A stretch of 64,000 bases of DNA from Oscillospiraceae bacterium (GTDB taxonomy: Bacteria > Bacillota > Clostridia > Oscillospirales > Acutalibacteraceae). A program made the position numbers and the translations under genes. A model generated the notes under the pieces. The model made no database searches, was not told where the DNA came from, and was given only the letters and a program-made list of their open reading frames with translations. Below, piece after piece: positions 8,614-16,925 of this stretch. Position 1 is the first letter of the stretch. Each line of letters opens with the position of its first letter. The DNA lies in NCBI GenBank assembly GCA_031256825.1, contig JAIRPV010000021.1, positions 59,882 through 123,881 on the forward strand, in the 5' to 3' direction.

Positions 8614-10137
8614 ATGAAAAAAGTTCTAGCAATTCTTTTGGCGGCACTGATCCTTGGCGGCATGATGGGCATAGGCGCAGGCGCGGCGCCTGGTATGCGG
8701 GAAGCCCAGCCGCAGGCGGCGCTGCCGGAGGCTGTGAAGCAGGATCTGACCGATGACCAATGGAATCAACTCAATGACGCATATCGCAAGGCCTATAAAA
8801 AGTACTGGACTGATGACTGTTTTAAAGTCCACGAAACCATAGCAGTGATAGTGAACAACCCCCTGGCGCTCAAGGGCGAAGACGACACGGCGGTTCTGGA
8901 GGCGCTTGTACGGGTTGACGTTGCGAGGACTAGAGCCGCGGAGGACTGGGAAGCCTTCCGGCGGAACGATGCAGCAGTTGTAGCCGCCATCAACAATGGT
9001 ACGCTGGAAGAGGAGGTGGACGCGCTTTTAGCAGTCTACTATCCGGGCGACATGTATAGAGCGATTCTAGCCGAGTATTTCAAGCCGGAAGCCGCTGCCG
9101 CTGCAATTGCTTGGACTACCCTGACCAAGTTGCACTTTGAGGTGTGGGCTGCCGGTTTGCCCAGCGATGTGGAAGGAACGGTTGTAAATGCGATTTTGGA
9201 GCTACGCAGCGAAATTGACTCGCAGTATGGTCCTCTGATGGATGCCGGCAACTTTGTGGAAGCGAGCGCGCTCGTTGACCAGCAGTTGGCCAAAGCCGAC
9301 GAGCTGCTGAAGCCCTATGGGATAGACAGCGCCGCGCCAGTGCTGACCCCGGCGCAGAAAGAGCAGCTGTGGAAGGCGCAAATCAAAATGGAACGCAAGT
9401 TCGTTGAGACAATGGGATTGCAAAGAGAATACATTCTGCTGGCAGGTCTCTACGACACAATAGACATCGACGCATTCAAGGCTGATAAAACGCTTGAGGA
9501 TTTAAAAGATGCAGCTGAAGTGATTGAGAGCAAGGCTGACGAAGCGCTTAAGCAATTGAGACTGTTTGTTGCCAATCGCTACAAGGTGGTTGACGCAATC
9601 AACGCGGGCACGCTGGAAACGGACATTGAAGCGTTGTATAAAGCGGCATTAGACCCCATGGCCGCAGAGCTGAAGGCGCTGATCGAAGAATATTTCCTTC
9701 CGGAAGCGATCGCCGCGATACAGCCATATATCAACACTGTGATGGCTGTAAACTATGCGGAGTATGCACGCGAAGCGGGCGAGATCGACAACGAGCAGTT
9801 AGAGGAGTTTCTCGGGACGCTAGACGAGTATGATGCGGCGTATAGCGAATGGAGCGATCTGATGGCTGAAGGCAAGTGGGCCGAAGCGGCAGCGAAAGCG
9901 AAGTCTCTCGAAGAAACGGTGTTAAAAGCGGCGGAAGACGCGGGCATCGTGTTGCCGGACTTCATCACGGGCGAAACGACGGACGAAGATAAAGACGAAG
10001 ACAAAGACGAAGACGAAGATAAAGACGATGGCAAGAAAGAGACCTGGTGGACGAAGATGCACATCGCCCTGAAGATTTTCCTCGGCATTATCACGCTGGG
10101 CATTGTGCCGCTGATCGGCTGGCTCACGAGCAAATAA
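8614..10137 (+). CDS. Secreted membrane-anchored protein with two ~200-residue internal repeats, function unknown
   Basis: 507 residues from ATG 8614, preceded by a strong AGGAGG (8601-8606). A signal peptide (residues 1-24) ends near AGA. Two copies of a helical domain follow: about 45-240 and 244-445. Matching points are LTDDQWNQL/LTPAQKEQL, VVAAINNGTLEEEVDALL (122 on)/VVDAINAGTLETDIEALY (325 on), and AKADELLKPYGI/LKAAEDAGI at the ends. An acidic Asp/Glu/Lys linker (453-476) leads to WW and one membrane helix (about 484-503), so the repeats should face outwards on a stalk. I recognise no family. Codon use in the second half is slightly less GC-rich than the neighbours. Own promoter and terminator; single-gene unit. 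Confidence 0.85.
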   Translation: MKKVLAILLAALILGGMMGIGAGAAPGMREAQPQAALPEAVKQDLTDDQWNQLNDAYRKAYKKYWTDDCFKVHETIAVIVNNPLALKGEDDTAVLEALVRVDVARTRAAEDWEAFRRNDAAVVAAINNGTLEEEVDALLAVYYPGDMYRAILAEYFKPEAAAAAIAWTTLTKLHFEVWAAGLPSDVEGTVVNAILELRSEIDSQYGPLMDAGNFVEASALVDQQLAKADELLKPYGIDSAAPVLTPAQKEQLWKAQIKMERKFVETMGLQREYILLAGLYDTIDIDAFKADKTLEDLKDAAEVIESKADEALKQLRLFVANRYKVVDAINAGTLETDIEALYKAALDPMAAELKALIEEYFLPEAIAAIQPYINTVMAVNYAEYAREAGEIDNEQLEEFLGTLDEYDAAYSEWSDLMAEGKWAEAAAKAKSLEETVLKAAEDAGIVLPDFITGETTDEDKDEDKDEDEDKDDGKKETWWTKMHIALKIFLGIITLGIVPLIGWLTSK

Positions 10138-10160
10138 GCGAGAAAATCGCAGTAAAAACG

Positions 10161-10190
10161 GCCCCCGTGCTTGCGCGGGGGCTTGCTTTT
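10161..10190 (+). terminator. Terminator after the two-repeat protein gene
   Basis: GCCCCCG and CGGGGGC arms with a short loop, then TTGCTTTT. It overlaps the last bases of the convergent radical SAM gene. Confidence 0.85.
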
Positions 10191-11586
10191 ATGCCGCGCG
10201 CACATCCCGCGCCAGCGCGTGCACGGCTTCTTCGGCGGCCTGACCGATGGATTTTATATCCTGCGCCGCGGGCAGGCCAGCGGGCGCAAACAGGCTCAGC
10301 TGCTCCATGCCAAAGGTAAAAATTTTTGGATCGAGCAGTGCCCGGGCTACGGTTTCGGCGGGCAGGCGCGTGCCGCGCGGGCGGTCGGCGGCAATCAAGA
10401 AAAATTGCGCGCGCTTGAGCACAACGCCCATGCGCTTGAGTGCCGCCAAATCGAGCGCTGTGCGCCGCCGTTCGGCCACAATGCGCCGGGCGCTGCGCGG
10501 GCCAATGCCGGGCACCCGCAGCAACTGTTCCAGGCTTGCCCGCTGCACATCCACGGGGAAAAACGCGGGGTGGCGCAGCGCCCAGTTGCATTTTGGATCA
10601 AGGTAGGGGTTAAAGTTTGGCTCCGTTTCGTCAAGAAGTTCTGCAGAGGTGAAGCCGTATTGGCGCAGCAAAAAATCGGCCTGGTATAACCGGTGCTCGC
10701 GCAGCAGCGGCGGCTGGGTATGGGGCGCGGGCAGGAGGGAATGCTCCACGACCGGGATGTAGGCCGAATAGAACACCCTTTTGAGCGAATATTTTTGGTA
10801 AAGCCCTTCGGCCAGGCGTAAAATATGGTAGTCGCTTTCGGGGCTTGCCCCGATGATCATCTGGGTGGCCTGCCCGGCGGCTGCCAGCGGCTGCCCGTTT
10901 GGGCGGTTGTGCCGCGTTGCCAGCGCGGTTGCGCCGGAGGCGGCCGCCAGCGCTTTTTGGCCGGATGACGGCAAGAGAAGCGTTTGGCGCTCGTCTATCA
11001 TTTGCTTGATCTGCCCCATGGGCCGCAGAATCGAACTGCGGGTTTTGTCGGGCGCAAACTGCCGCAGACTGCGCTCGCTGGGGAATTCAATATTGACGCT
11101 TACGCGATCGGCCAAGCGGCTTGCCGCGCGGATCATTTCTTCCGACGCGCCGGGGATCACTTTTACGTGCAGATAGCCGTGGAACTGATAGGTGCGCCGC
11201 AGCAGTTCCAGCACCCGCACCATGCGCTCCATAGTGGCGTCGGGCGAGTTCCATACGCCGCTGGAGAGGAACAGGCCTTCGATGTAGTTGCGGCGGTAGA
11301 ACTGAATGGTCAGCTGCGCCAGTTCCTCCGGCGAGAAGGTGGCGCGGGGCACGTTGCTGCTGCGGCGGTTCACGCAATACGCGCAGTCGTAGGCGCAGGC
11401 ATTGGTCATCAGCACTTTCAGCAGCGAAATGCAGCGCCCGTCGGCGGCGAAGGAATGGCAGCAGCCGCAGGGCATGCTGGAGCCAATGCCCGCGCCCGTT
11501 GGCGCGCGGTCCGCGCCGGATGAAGTGCACGCCGCGTCGTACTTTGCGCCGTTGGCCAATATCGTGAGCTTCTCCATCAAATCCAT
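10189..11586 (-). CDS. Putative DNA modification/repair radical SAM protein (SPL-like)
   Basis: 465 residues. It belongs to the radical SAM family named putative DNA modification/repair protein, distantly related to spore photoproduct lyase. An N-terminal Cys cluster (C40, C42, C43, C52) precedes the cluster-binding motif C64-x3-C68-x2-C71 (ACAYDCAYC). Residues near 385 form a helix-hairpin-helix (LLRVPGIGPRSARRIVAER), a DNA-binding element. The family is usually encoded beside a small uracil-DNA-glycosylase-like partner; none is seen here. ATG 11586 has AGGAGA seven bases upstream and a promoter at 11620-11647. It would act on DNA in the cytoplasm; the reaction is unknown. Confidence 0.88.
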   Translation of the reverse strand: MDLMEKLTILANGAKYDAACTSSGADRAPTGAGIGSSMPCGCCHSFAADGRCISLLKVLMTNACAYDCAYCVNRRSSNVPRATFSPEELAQLTIQFYRRNYIEGLFLSSGVWNSPDATMERMVRVLELLRRTYQFHGYLHVKVIPGASEEMIRAASRLADRVSVNIEFPSERSLRQFAPDKTRSSILRPMGQIKQMIDERQTLLLPSSGQKALAAASGATALATRHNRPNGQPLAAAGQATQMIIGASPESDYHILRLAEGLYQKYSLKRVFYSAYIPVVEHSLLPAPHTQPPLLREHRLYQADFLLRQYGFTSAELLDETEPNFNPYLDPKCNWALRHPAFFPVDVQRASLEQLLRVPGIGPRSARRIVAERRRTALDLAALKRMGVVLKRAQFFLIAADRPRGTRLPAETVARALLDPKIFTFGMEQLSLFAPAGLPAAQDIKSIGQAAEEAVHALARDVRAA

Positions 11587-11619
11587 AGCGCAGTCTCCTG
11601 TTCGTAAACACTTGTTCTT

Positions 11620-11647
11620 ATTATAGCACAAATTTTTGATTTGTAAA
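11620..11647 (-). promoter_or_regulatory. Promoter of the SPL-like radical SAM gene
   Basis: On the - strand TTTACA (11642-11647), 16 bases, TATAAT (11620-11625). Confidence 0.8.
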
Positions 11648-11712
11648 GAGAGAGGAACCCATTTTTTTGTGAAAATGCGGCACGCGCCGCCGCGCAAAGC
11701 GCGAACACGCCC

Positions 11713-11741
11713 TTGACAAGCGCTGCGAAATGTGCGATAAT
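11713..11741 (+). promoter_or_regulatory. Promoter of the membrane protein gene at 11779
   Basis: TTGACA at 11713-11718, 17-base spacer, GATAAT at 11736-11741. Confidence 0.85.
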
Positions 11742-11778
11742 AAGGCAGGATCTCATTTTTTTTAGGGAGGGCACTGCC

Positions 11779-12501
11779 ATGAAAAAATTCTGGCAAAAAT
11801 TCACGGAACCCACGCGGGCAAAAACAGCCGTCGCGGCGGCGCTTTGCGCGCTGCTGGTGGTCTACTGTGTCTATATGGTCATCCATCAGCTCAATTCCGT
11901 CAGCGCCCTGAAGGCGCAGATGAGCAGCCTGGGCGGCGGCACGCTCGGGGCGCTTGGCGGGCTGCTGGGCAATTTAATTCACATCGAAATCCCAACGCAG
12001 CTCTATTTCAGCATCGGGCTCAACGTTGCCGCCAATGCTGTGCTGGCGCTGATCTTCCTGAAGCTGCTGCTGCCAACGCCCAAGCACCGCTATATTCTGA
12101 TCGGCATGCTGGCGCTGTATTTTATCATACTGATTTGGCAGATGGCGGAAACCCAGGCGCTGAGCAAAACCGGTTCCATTGTGCTGATGATTTTCCAGCC
12201 GGACAAAATCAGACCATGGACCATCTTCTATACTTTCTGCACCGGCTATATGGCGTTTTTTCTTTGCACCATCGTCAGTTCGTTTACCAAACTGCGCCTG
12301 GAGTGGTTTGCGGCGCTGGTGGCGCTTGCCTGGCTGGGTTACGCCATCGTGTCAACCCTGCGCGGCGAAATCCAGAACATGCAAACGTTCGTGCTGGGCG
12401 TGCTTGCGCAGGCGGCGTTCGCCGCCGTGCTGCTGTTGGCCCCCGCCTGCCGTTTGCCTCTGATCAAGAGAAGGTACTACGACGACGACTACTATGAATG
12501 A
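11779..12501 (+). CDS. Integral membrane protein, function unknown
   Basis: 240 residues from ATG 11779 (AGGGAGG at 11764-11770). About six hydrophobic segments are visible: 17-35, 60-80, 85-102, 107-120, 150-175 and 180-220. A short loop after helix 1 is Gly-rich (SSLGGGTLGALGGLLG). The tail is basic then acidic and Tyr-rich (KRRYYDDDYYE), lying in the cytoplasm if the N-terminus does. No enzymatic motif or known family. Followed 125 bases later by another unknown membrane protein on the same strand. Confidence 0.75.
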   Translation: MKKFWQKFTEPTRAKTAVAAALCALLVVYCVYMVIHQLNSVSALKAQMSSLGGGTLGALGGLLGNLIHIEIPTQLYFSIGLNVAANAVLALIFLKLLLPTPKHRYILIGMLALYFIILIWQMAETQALSKTGSIVLMIFQPDKIRPWTIFYTFCTGYMAFFLCTIVSSFTKLRLEWFAALVALAWLGYAIVSTLRGEIQNMQTFVLGVLAQAAFAAVLLLAPACRLPLIKRRYYDDDYYE

Positions 12502-12626
12502 GCGGCGGCGCCGCTGGGGTTGCAATTGCTGATACAGCTCGTTTTTCTGATGGGGCACGCTGTCGCGGCCTGTTTTGCAGCGGCCAATATGGGGGGCGCG
12601 CCGCACAAAAATAGAAGGGATATCTT

Positions 12627-13415
12627 ATGGAGAGCGAAGAATCCAACGAAACTCTGTCCGAATGGCTTCCGCCGGAACTGGCGGAACGGGCGCGCGTGGC
12701 AGCTGCGCGCGACGCGCAGACCGCCGAGCGCATTGCCGCAAAAAAGACAAAGGACAGGGACAAAAAAAATCGGAAAGACAGAGAACCGCCAAAACCGCCG
12801 GAGCCTCGCAATCCCCGCTTCGCGCTGGCGATCACGCTGCTTGGTCTTGCGCTGTATCTTGCGCGGGAAGTTGCGACTGCTCTGGCGGCGCCCGGCCGCG
12901 CGGCGGGCGTTGCGGCGCTGAATTACGCTGCGGCGGCATGTACGGCGCTGGTGTATGTGAAATTTCTCGTCGGGCGGCGCTGGCACAAACCGGTGCTGGG
13001 GGCGTTGCTGGCGCTGGGGTTGGGCTGCGGCGTTGCCTCGGCCCTTTGGAGCACGGCGCTGGAGCCTGAGCGTTCGCAGCGGGCCATCGGCTATGCTTCG
13101 GCGGCGCTGGCACTGATCTTGTCGCCCATGTTCTGGCTGCTCTATGGCCTTTTGCGCCGCCAAAGCGCCGAAAGGCGCGCGGGGCTCATGCAGTTGGTTG
13201 TGCTGATCATCTCTCTGCTGAGCCTTTTGCTGGGGGGGGCCGCGCGGCTGATGAACCTGGCGCAGCAGAAGCCTGCGGCGGCAGAACCCCTGATTACGCC
13301 GGAGCGAGCGCTGAATTTTTTCGAAGGCGTTGCGCTGCTGTTCCTGCTGATGAATTGGCCCGTGCTGGATCGGACCATTTTGGGCGAAAAAAAACCGGAC
13401 AGCCCTGAAACTTGA
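12627..13415 (+). CDS. Membrane protein with charged N-terminal region, function unknown
   Basis: 262 residues. Residues 1-65 are strongly charged (Glu-rich, then Lys/Arg/Asp with KKTKDRDKKNRKDRE) and ProGlu-rich, predicted cytoplasmic. Five hydrophobic segments follow at about 67-85, 95-112, 120-140, 150-172 and 190-210, with another near 240. A weak AGAAGGG site precedes the ATG. It probably shares the promoter at 11713 with the upstream membrane protein gene. No family recognised. Confidence 0.7.
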   Translation: MESEESNETLSEWLPPELAERARVAAARDAQTAERIAAKKTKDRDKKNRKDREPPKPPEPRNPRFALAITLLGLALYLAREVATALAAPGRAAGVAALNYAAAACTALVYVKFLVGRRWHKPVLGALLALGLGCGVASALWSTALEPERSQRAIGYASAALALILSPMFWLLYGLLRRQSAERRAGLMQLVVLIISLLSLLLGGAARLMNLAQQKPAAAEPLITPERALNFFEGVALLFLLMNWPVLDRTILGEKKPDSPET

Positions 13416-13521
13416 CAGCGATTCGCCCGCGCGCAGCCGCCGTTTTCTTTGTTTTCATGCGAAAAAGCCTCGCGCATCGTCTTTGTGAAATGTGATCACA
13501 AAATTTTCACGCTCATAACAG

Positions 13522-13550
13522 TTGAATTCGCGCACAATTTATGCTATACT
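13522..13550 (+). promoter_or_regulatory. Promoter of the 58-residue orphan gene
   Basis: TTGAAT at 13522-13527, 17 bases, TATACT at 13545-13550. Confidence 0.8.
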
Positions 13551-13587
13551 TCTTTTGCCGGAATATTTTAAGGGAAGGTATAGCGCT

Positions 13588-13764
13588 ATGCATGATGAAA
13601 TAATCCTGGCATATGATCGATTGGCGGAATTGAAGAAAACTTATGCTGAAAACACAAACGCCGTCCAGTTAATTGACTCGCTCACGGAGCGTGTGGAAGC
13701 GGACGGGTTGGACAGCGCGTTTGTGGCGTGGGTTGGAAAATTGATAAGGGCGGACAGTGAATAA
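13588..13764 (+). CDS. Small 58-residue protein, function unknown
   Basis: ATG 13588 follows AAGGGAAGG (13570-13578). The product is acidic and probably wholly helical (MHDEIILAYDRLAELKKTY at the start, ending in FVAWVGKLIRADSE). It has its own consensus promoter and a strong terminator, which supports its being real despite no recognised family. A cytoplasmic regulator or small adaptor is possible but unproven. Confidence 0.7.
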   Translation: MHDEIILAYDRLAELKKTYAENTNAVQLIDSLTERVEADGLDSAFVAWVGKLIRADSE

Positions 13765-13774
13765 CCATCGCAAT

Positions 13775-13806
13775 GCGGGGGATGCTTTGCCATCCCCCGC
13801 GTTTTG
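13775..13806 (+). terminator. Terminator after the 58-residue gene
   Basis: GCGGGGGATG (13775-13784) pairs with CATCCCCCGC (13791-13800), then GTTTTG. Confidence 0.88.
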
Positions 13807-13861
13807 TTCATGATTCATCAATGAAAGTCCCGGGATCGGGCGTCCCGTTGCGAAAAAAAGC

Positions 13862-13890
13862 TTGACAACGCCGCGAAGACCTGCTATACT
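13862..13890 (+). promoter_or_regulatory. Promoter of rpsF-ssb-rpsR
   Basis: TTGACA at 13862-13867, 17 bases, TATACT at 13885-13890. Confidence 0.9.
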
Positions 13891-13896
13891 ATTTTA

Positions 13897-14029
13897 GTTG
13901 CGGTGTCGGTCAGTTGACGCCGCGCGTGTGCGGCTATGTCTTGCGCGCAAAACGATATGCGCAAGCTTGACGGCCACACATCCAAATCCTTGCCGCAAAA
14001 GCGGCCATAGTCCAGAAGGAGGTAACAGA
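13897..14029 (+). promoter_or_regulatory. Long leader of rpsF-ssb-rpsR (candidate S6:S18-binding leader)
   Basis: About 133 untranslated bases with two evident hairpins: CTTGCGC/GCGCAAG (about 13940-13967) and GCCGC-AAAA-GCGGC close to the ribosome site. In many bacteria an S6:S18 complex binds such a leader; whether the specific binding motif is present I cannot tell. Confidence 0.4.
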
Positions 14030-14320
14030 ATGGCAGCCAACAATTACGAGGCAATGGTGGTCTTCTCCATGAAAGGCGGCGAAGACTCCGTCAACGCGCT
14101 CAAAGATCGTTTTCAGTCGCTCGTTGAGCAAAACGGTACCTTGACCGAGTTGAAGGAGTGGGGCAAGCGTTTCCTGAAGTACCCCATCAACAAAGAGACC
14201 GAAGGCTATTATGTGCTGTACCTGTTTGCCGCGCCCCCGGAATTCCCGGCGGAGTTCCTGCGCGTCACAGGCATTACCGACGGCGTGCTGCGCGCGCTCG
14301 TCACGCGGCAAGGGGAATAA
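14030..14320 (+). CDS. rpsF: 30S ribosomal protein bS6
   Basis: 96 residues from ATG 14030, with AAGGAGG at 14016-14022. NNYEAMVVFS at the start and KRFLKYPINKETEGYYVLYLF are characteristic of bS6, which pairs with S18 on the 30S platform. First gene of rpsF-ssb-rpsR, the usual order. Confidence 0.97.
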   Translation: MAANNYEAMVVFSMKGGEDSVNALKDRFQSLVEQNGTLTELKEWGKRFLKYPINKETEGYYVLYLFAAPPEFPAEFLRVTGITDGVLRALVTRQGE

Positions 14321-14389
14321 GAACGCGCATTCATCGGCGCGAACGGTGCCGGTTCCAGCCCCTATCACCCAAGAAAGGTCTTGATCAAC

Positions 14390-14869
14390 GTGCTGAATAC
14401 CGCTATCATCATGGGACGCCTGACCGCCGAACCGGAGCTGAAGAGCATCAGCAGCGGCGTCAGCGTTTGCTCGTTCACCCTAGCCGTCGATCGCCGCACA
14501 AAAGGGCAAGACGGCCAGCGGCAGACCGACTTTATCCGTTGCGTGGCCTGGCGCGAACGCGCGGAATTTTTGGCGCGCTATTTCCACAAAGGCAATATGG
14601 TTGCCATATCCGGCCAGATTCAAGTGCGCAATTACGAGGATAAAAACGGAAACCGCCGCGAAGCCGTTGAAATTGTGGCGGATCACATCGACTTTACCGG
14701 CGAAAAAACAGGCGCCGGCGGCGGCGGATATCGGGAAGACGTCCCCCTGCCGCCCCCTCCGCCCGAACGCGGCCGCGGCAACGCCGATGGCCAGCCCGCC
14801 CCCAGCTTTTCCACCGCCGGCGAGGCGGATTTCGATGAAATCGCCGGGGACGACGACTTGCCGTTTTAG
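14390..14869 (+). CDS. ssb: Single-stranded DNA-binding protein
   Basis: 159 residues from GTG 14390, giving the classic MLNTAIIMGRLTAEPEL start; AAAGG at 14374-14378 is a suitable distance away, whereas the TTG at 14381 is too close. The OB fold covers residues 1-105 (DFIRCVAWRERAEFLARYF). A Gly/Pro-rich flexible tail follows, ending in the conserved acidic tip DDDLPF that recruits partner proteins. Essential in replication and repair; sits between rpsF and rpsR. Confidence 0.97.
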   Translation: MLNTAIIMGRLTAEPELKSISSGVSVCSFTLAVDRRTKGQDGQRQTDFIRCVAWRERAEFLARYFHKGNMVAISGQIQVRNYEDKNGNRREAVEIVADHIDFTGEKTGAGGGGYREDVPLPPPPPERGRGNADGQPAPSFSTAGEADFDEIAGDDDLPF

Positions 14870-14914
14870 ATGCGGCAGCAACCCAAATATGATTCAATTT
14901 ATGGAGGTAATACC

Positions 14915-15199
14915 ATGCCATACGAAGCTCGTTCCGCGCGGGACTCTGGTTCCGGCGGGGATCACGGCGAACGCCGCCCACCCATGCGCCGCCGCCGCCG
15001 TAAGGTTTGCTCCTTTTGCGTGGAGCATGTTGACCATATCGACTACAAAGATATTGTTCGCCTGAACAAATATATCTCTGAGCGGGCAAAAATTTTGCCG
15101 CGCCGCATGACCGGCACCTGCGCCAAGCACCAGCGCGCGCTGACCACAGCCATCAAGCGCGCCCGCCATGTCGCGCTTCTGCCTTATGCAAGCGACTGA
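14915..15199 (+). CDS. rpsR: 30S ribosomal protein bS18, zinc-type
   Basis: 94 residues from ATG 14915 with GGAGG at 14903-14907. The body shows [37 protein letters not shown] and [20 protein letters not shown]. The CxxC and the later Cys-x2-His form a zinc ribbon (the C+ form of S18). The N-terminus has an extra acidic, Arg-rich extension of about 25 residues. Last gene of its operon. Confidence 0.97.
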   Translation: MPYEARSARDSGSGGDHGERRPPMRRRRRKVCSFCVEHVDHIDYKDIVRLNKYISERAKILPRRMTGTCAKHQRALTTAIKRARHVALLPYASD

Positions 15200-15217
15200 C
15201 CTTCCGCAAACAAAAAG

Positions 15218-15246
15218 AGCTCCCGCGCTGCTGCGGGGGCTTTTTT
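15218..15246 (+). terminator. Terminator after rpsR
   Basis: AGCTCCCGC (15218-15226) pairs with GCGGGGGCT (15233-15241), then T6. Confidence 0.88.
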
Positions 15247-15281
15247 GATATTCGCCAACGCGGCGTGATGAGCCGCCATGC

Positions 15282-15983
15282 TCACCCCATCCCCAGCGTA
15301 ACCCAAACCCGGCCCTTCTTGCTTTCCGGGCCAATTTCCAGCAGCCGTGCGCGGCCCTTTCCCCGCACGCTGATGATATCCCCCTGCCGCACGAGTTTCG
15401 AGCCTTTGCGGCATTCTTCGTGGCAAAGCTGCACCAGGCCAAGCCGCAACAGTTCCTCCGCCTGGCTGCGCGACAGCGTAAAAGCCTCCGCCAGCAGGTT
15501 ATCCAGCCGCAGCGACGCCACCGTGCCCCGGTGTTCGCCAACCGCATTGCGGGCGGCGGGCAATTCGCTCAGGGCAATTGGCTCCGCCCGCAGCCGCACC
15601 CGGCCGGCCATGTCCAGATTTTCGCAGAGAAAGCCCTGCACGCGCCGCAGGCAGACAAGATAGGCCGCGCTGTCTTCCACGACAATATCGCCCAGCACCG
15701 CGCGATCGATTCCCAGCCCCAGCGCTGCGCCCAAGATGTCCCGGTGTCCGGGCCGATCCTGCGGGCGAAAGCTGAGCTTTACCGCAGCAATATAGTCTTC
15801 CGGGGCAACCGGGCCGCCGGCAAACACCGGCGCCTGTCGTTCCGCTTCGTCGAATCCGCCCAGCAGCGTCAGTTCTCCGCCAAACGCGCGCCGCGCGAGG
15901 GCGGCCTGTTCCGGCGTTAAAAAGCTGCCTGCGCCGCCCCGGTGGGCCAGATCGCGCAAGTGCGGAAGAATGTCGTTGATCAT
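15282..15983 (-). CDS. YlmH-like S4-domain RNA-binding protein
   Basis: 233 residues from ATG 15983 with GAGGG eight bases upstream. Residues about 60-150 match the YlmH middle domain (GHRDILGAALGLGIDRAVLGDIVV), and the C-terminal S4 fold is seen in VASLRLDNLLAEAFTLSRSQAEELLRLGLVQL. YlmH binds stalled 50S subunits in a ribosome-rescue role and in many Firmicutes sits in the division cluster (ylmE-H, divIVA); here it stands alone, convergent to rpsR and 57 bases after pflA. Good family assignment, function from knowledge of homologues. Confidence 0.87.
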   Translation of the reverse strand: MINDILPHLRDLAHRGGAGSFLTPEQAALARRAFGGELTLLGGFDEAERQAPVFAGGPVAPEDYIAAVKLSFRPQDRPGHRDILGAALGLGIDRAVLGDIVVEDSAAYLVCLRRVQGFLCENLDMAGRVRLRAEPIALSELPAARNAVGEHRGTVASLRLDNLLAEAFTLSRSQAEELLRLGLVQLCHEECRKGSKLVRQGDIISVRGKGRARLLEIGPESKKGRVWVTLGMG

Positions 15984-16040
15984 AGCGTTATCCCTCAAGA
16001 TATGATATTGCAAGCGTCTACGGATCGCTTTGCGCGCCGG

Positions 16041-16763
16041 TTATAGCACCGTAAACCCCATCCCAGCGAACAAGTCGGCCGCCTCCTCAACGGCTTCCGG
16101 ATCGGCGGGGGGCATGTCCCGGAAGGGATAGGGCCGACCCAGCGTTGCCCATTTGGCCGCGCCCAGCTGGTGGAATGGCAGCAGCTCCACCAATTCCACG
16201 CATCGGTAAGGCCGCAGCCGGCGCGCCAGTTGCGTCAATTGTTTGCTCGGCAGCGTCCAGCCAGGCACCAGAACATGCCGCAGCCAGACCCGTTTGCCGG
16301 TTTGTTCGCAGTAGTCCAGTGTAGCGAACGAACGCTCGTTGCCTTCGCCGCAAAGCTGCCGCGCCAGTTCGCTGTCGGCGGCTTTCACATCCAGCAGCAG
16401 CAACTGCGCCGCATCAATCGCGGGCGCGGCGGCGCGCAAATCCGGCGCGCCCGCCGTGTCAATCGCCGAAGGCAGGCCCTCGCGGGCAAGGCGGCGGCTT
16501 AACTGCGCCACAAATTCTGCCTGCAACAGCGGCTCGCCGCCGGAAAACGTAACCCCCTGAATAAAGTTGCGGTAGCGCAGCGCCTCTTGCTCGGCCTGCG
16601 TCAGCGTCCAGAGCGCGCCGCCGTTCGGATCGAGCGAATCGGGGTTGTGGCAGTAGCGGCACCGCAGCCCGCAGCCCTGCATGAAAAACACAAACCGAAC
16701 CCCCGGCCCATCCACGGTGCCAAAGGTTTCGGTGTGGTGCACGCGCGCGCTGCATTCCGGCAT
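16041..16763 (-). CDS. pflA: Pyruvate formate-lyase 1-activating-type radical SAM enzyme
   Basis: 240 residues from ATG 16763. The radical SAM motif is C31-x3-C35-x2-C38 (CGLRCRYCHN), preceded by HHTETFGTVDGPGVRFVFFM, the hallmark of PflA. GVTFSGGEPLLQ and VWLRHVLVPGWT are further PflA motifs. The enzyme installs the glycyl radical on pyruvate formate-lyase. No pfl gene is in the window, so the partner could be elsewhere or a different glycyl radical enzyme. The ribosome site is only G-rich. A TTGACA-17-TACAAT promoter lies at 16916-16944. Confidence 0.88.
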   Translation of the reverse strand: MPECSARVHHTETFGTVDGPGVRFVFFMQGCGLRCRYCHNPDSLDPNGGALWTLTQAEQEALRYRNFIQGVTFSGGEPLLQAEFVAQLSRRLAREGLPSAIDTAGAPDLRAAAPAIDAAQLLLLDVKAADSELARQLCGEGNERSFATLDYCEQTGKRVWLRHVLVPGWTLPSKQLTQLARRLRPYRCVELVELLPFHQLGAAKWATLGRPYPFRDMPPADPEAVEEAADLFAGMGFTVL

Positions 16764-16788
16764 GGCCCGCCCCCCTTTTTGGGCTATG

Positions 16789-16925
16789 ATACCACACCTG
16801 CGGTAAAGCAATCTTCGCCACAGGTTCTGTGTTTATTATAGCACACCTGCGGTGGGCTTGTTCGCCGCGAACGTCTGCTCTGCGAACGCTTGTCCCCGCC
16901 ACAGGTTCTGTGTTTATTGTAGCAC
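16789..16925. repeat. Tandem inverted-repeat promoter cassettes (locus 1)
   Basis: Two near-identical units of about 60-80 bases. On the + strand each has ACCTGCGGT (16796, 16845) then, after a variable middle, CGCCACAGGT (16816-16825, 16897-16906) and TCTGTGTTTATTRTAGCAC. On the - strand the last part reads GTGCTAYAATAAACACAGA, so a -10 element sits between CCGCAGGTGTG and the CCTGTGGCG arm. The same cassette occurs at 52275-52381. Confidence 0.7.
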
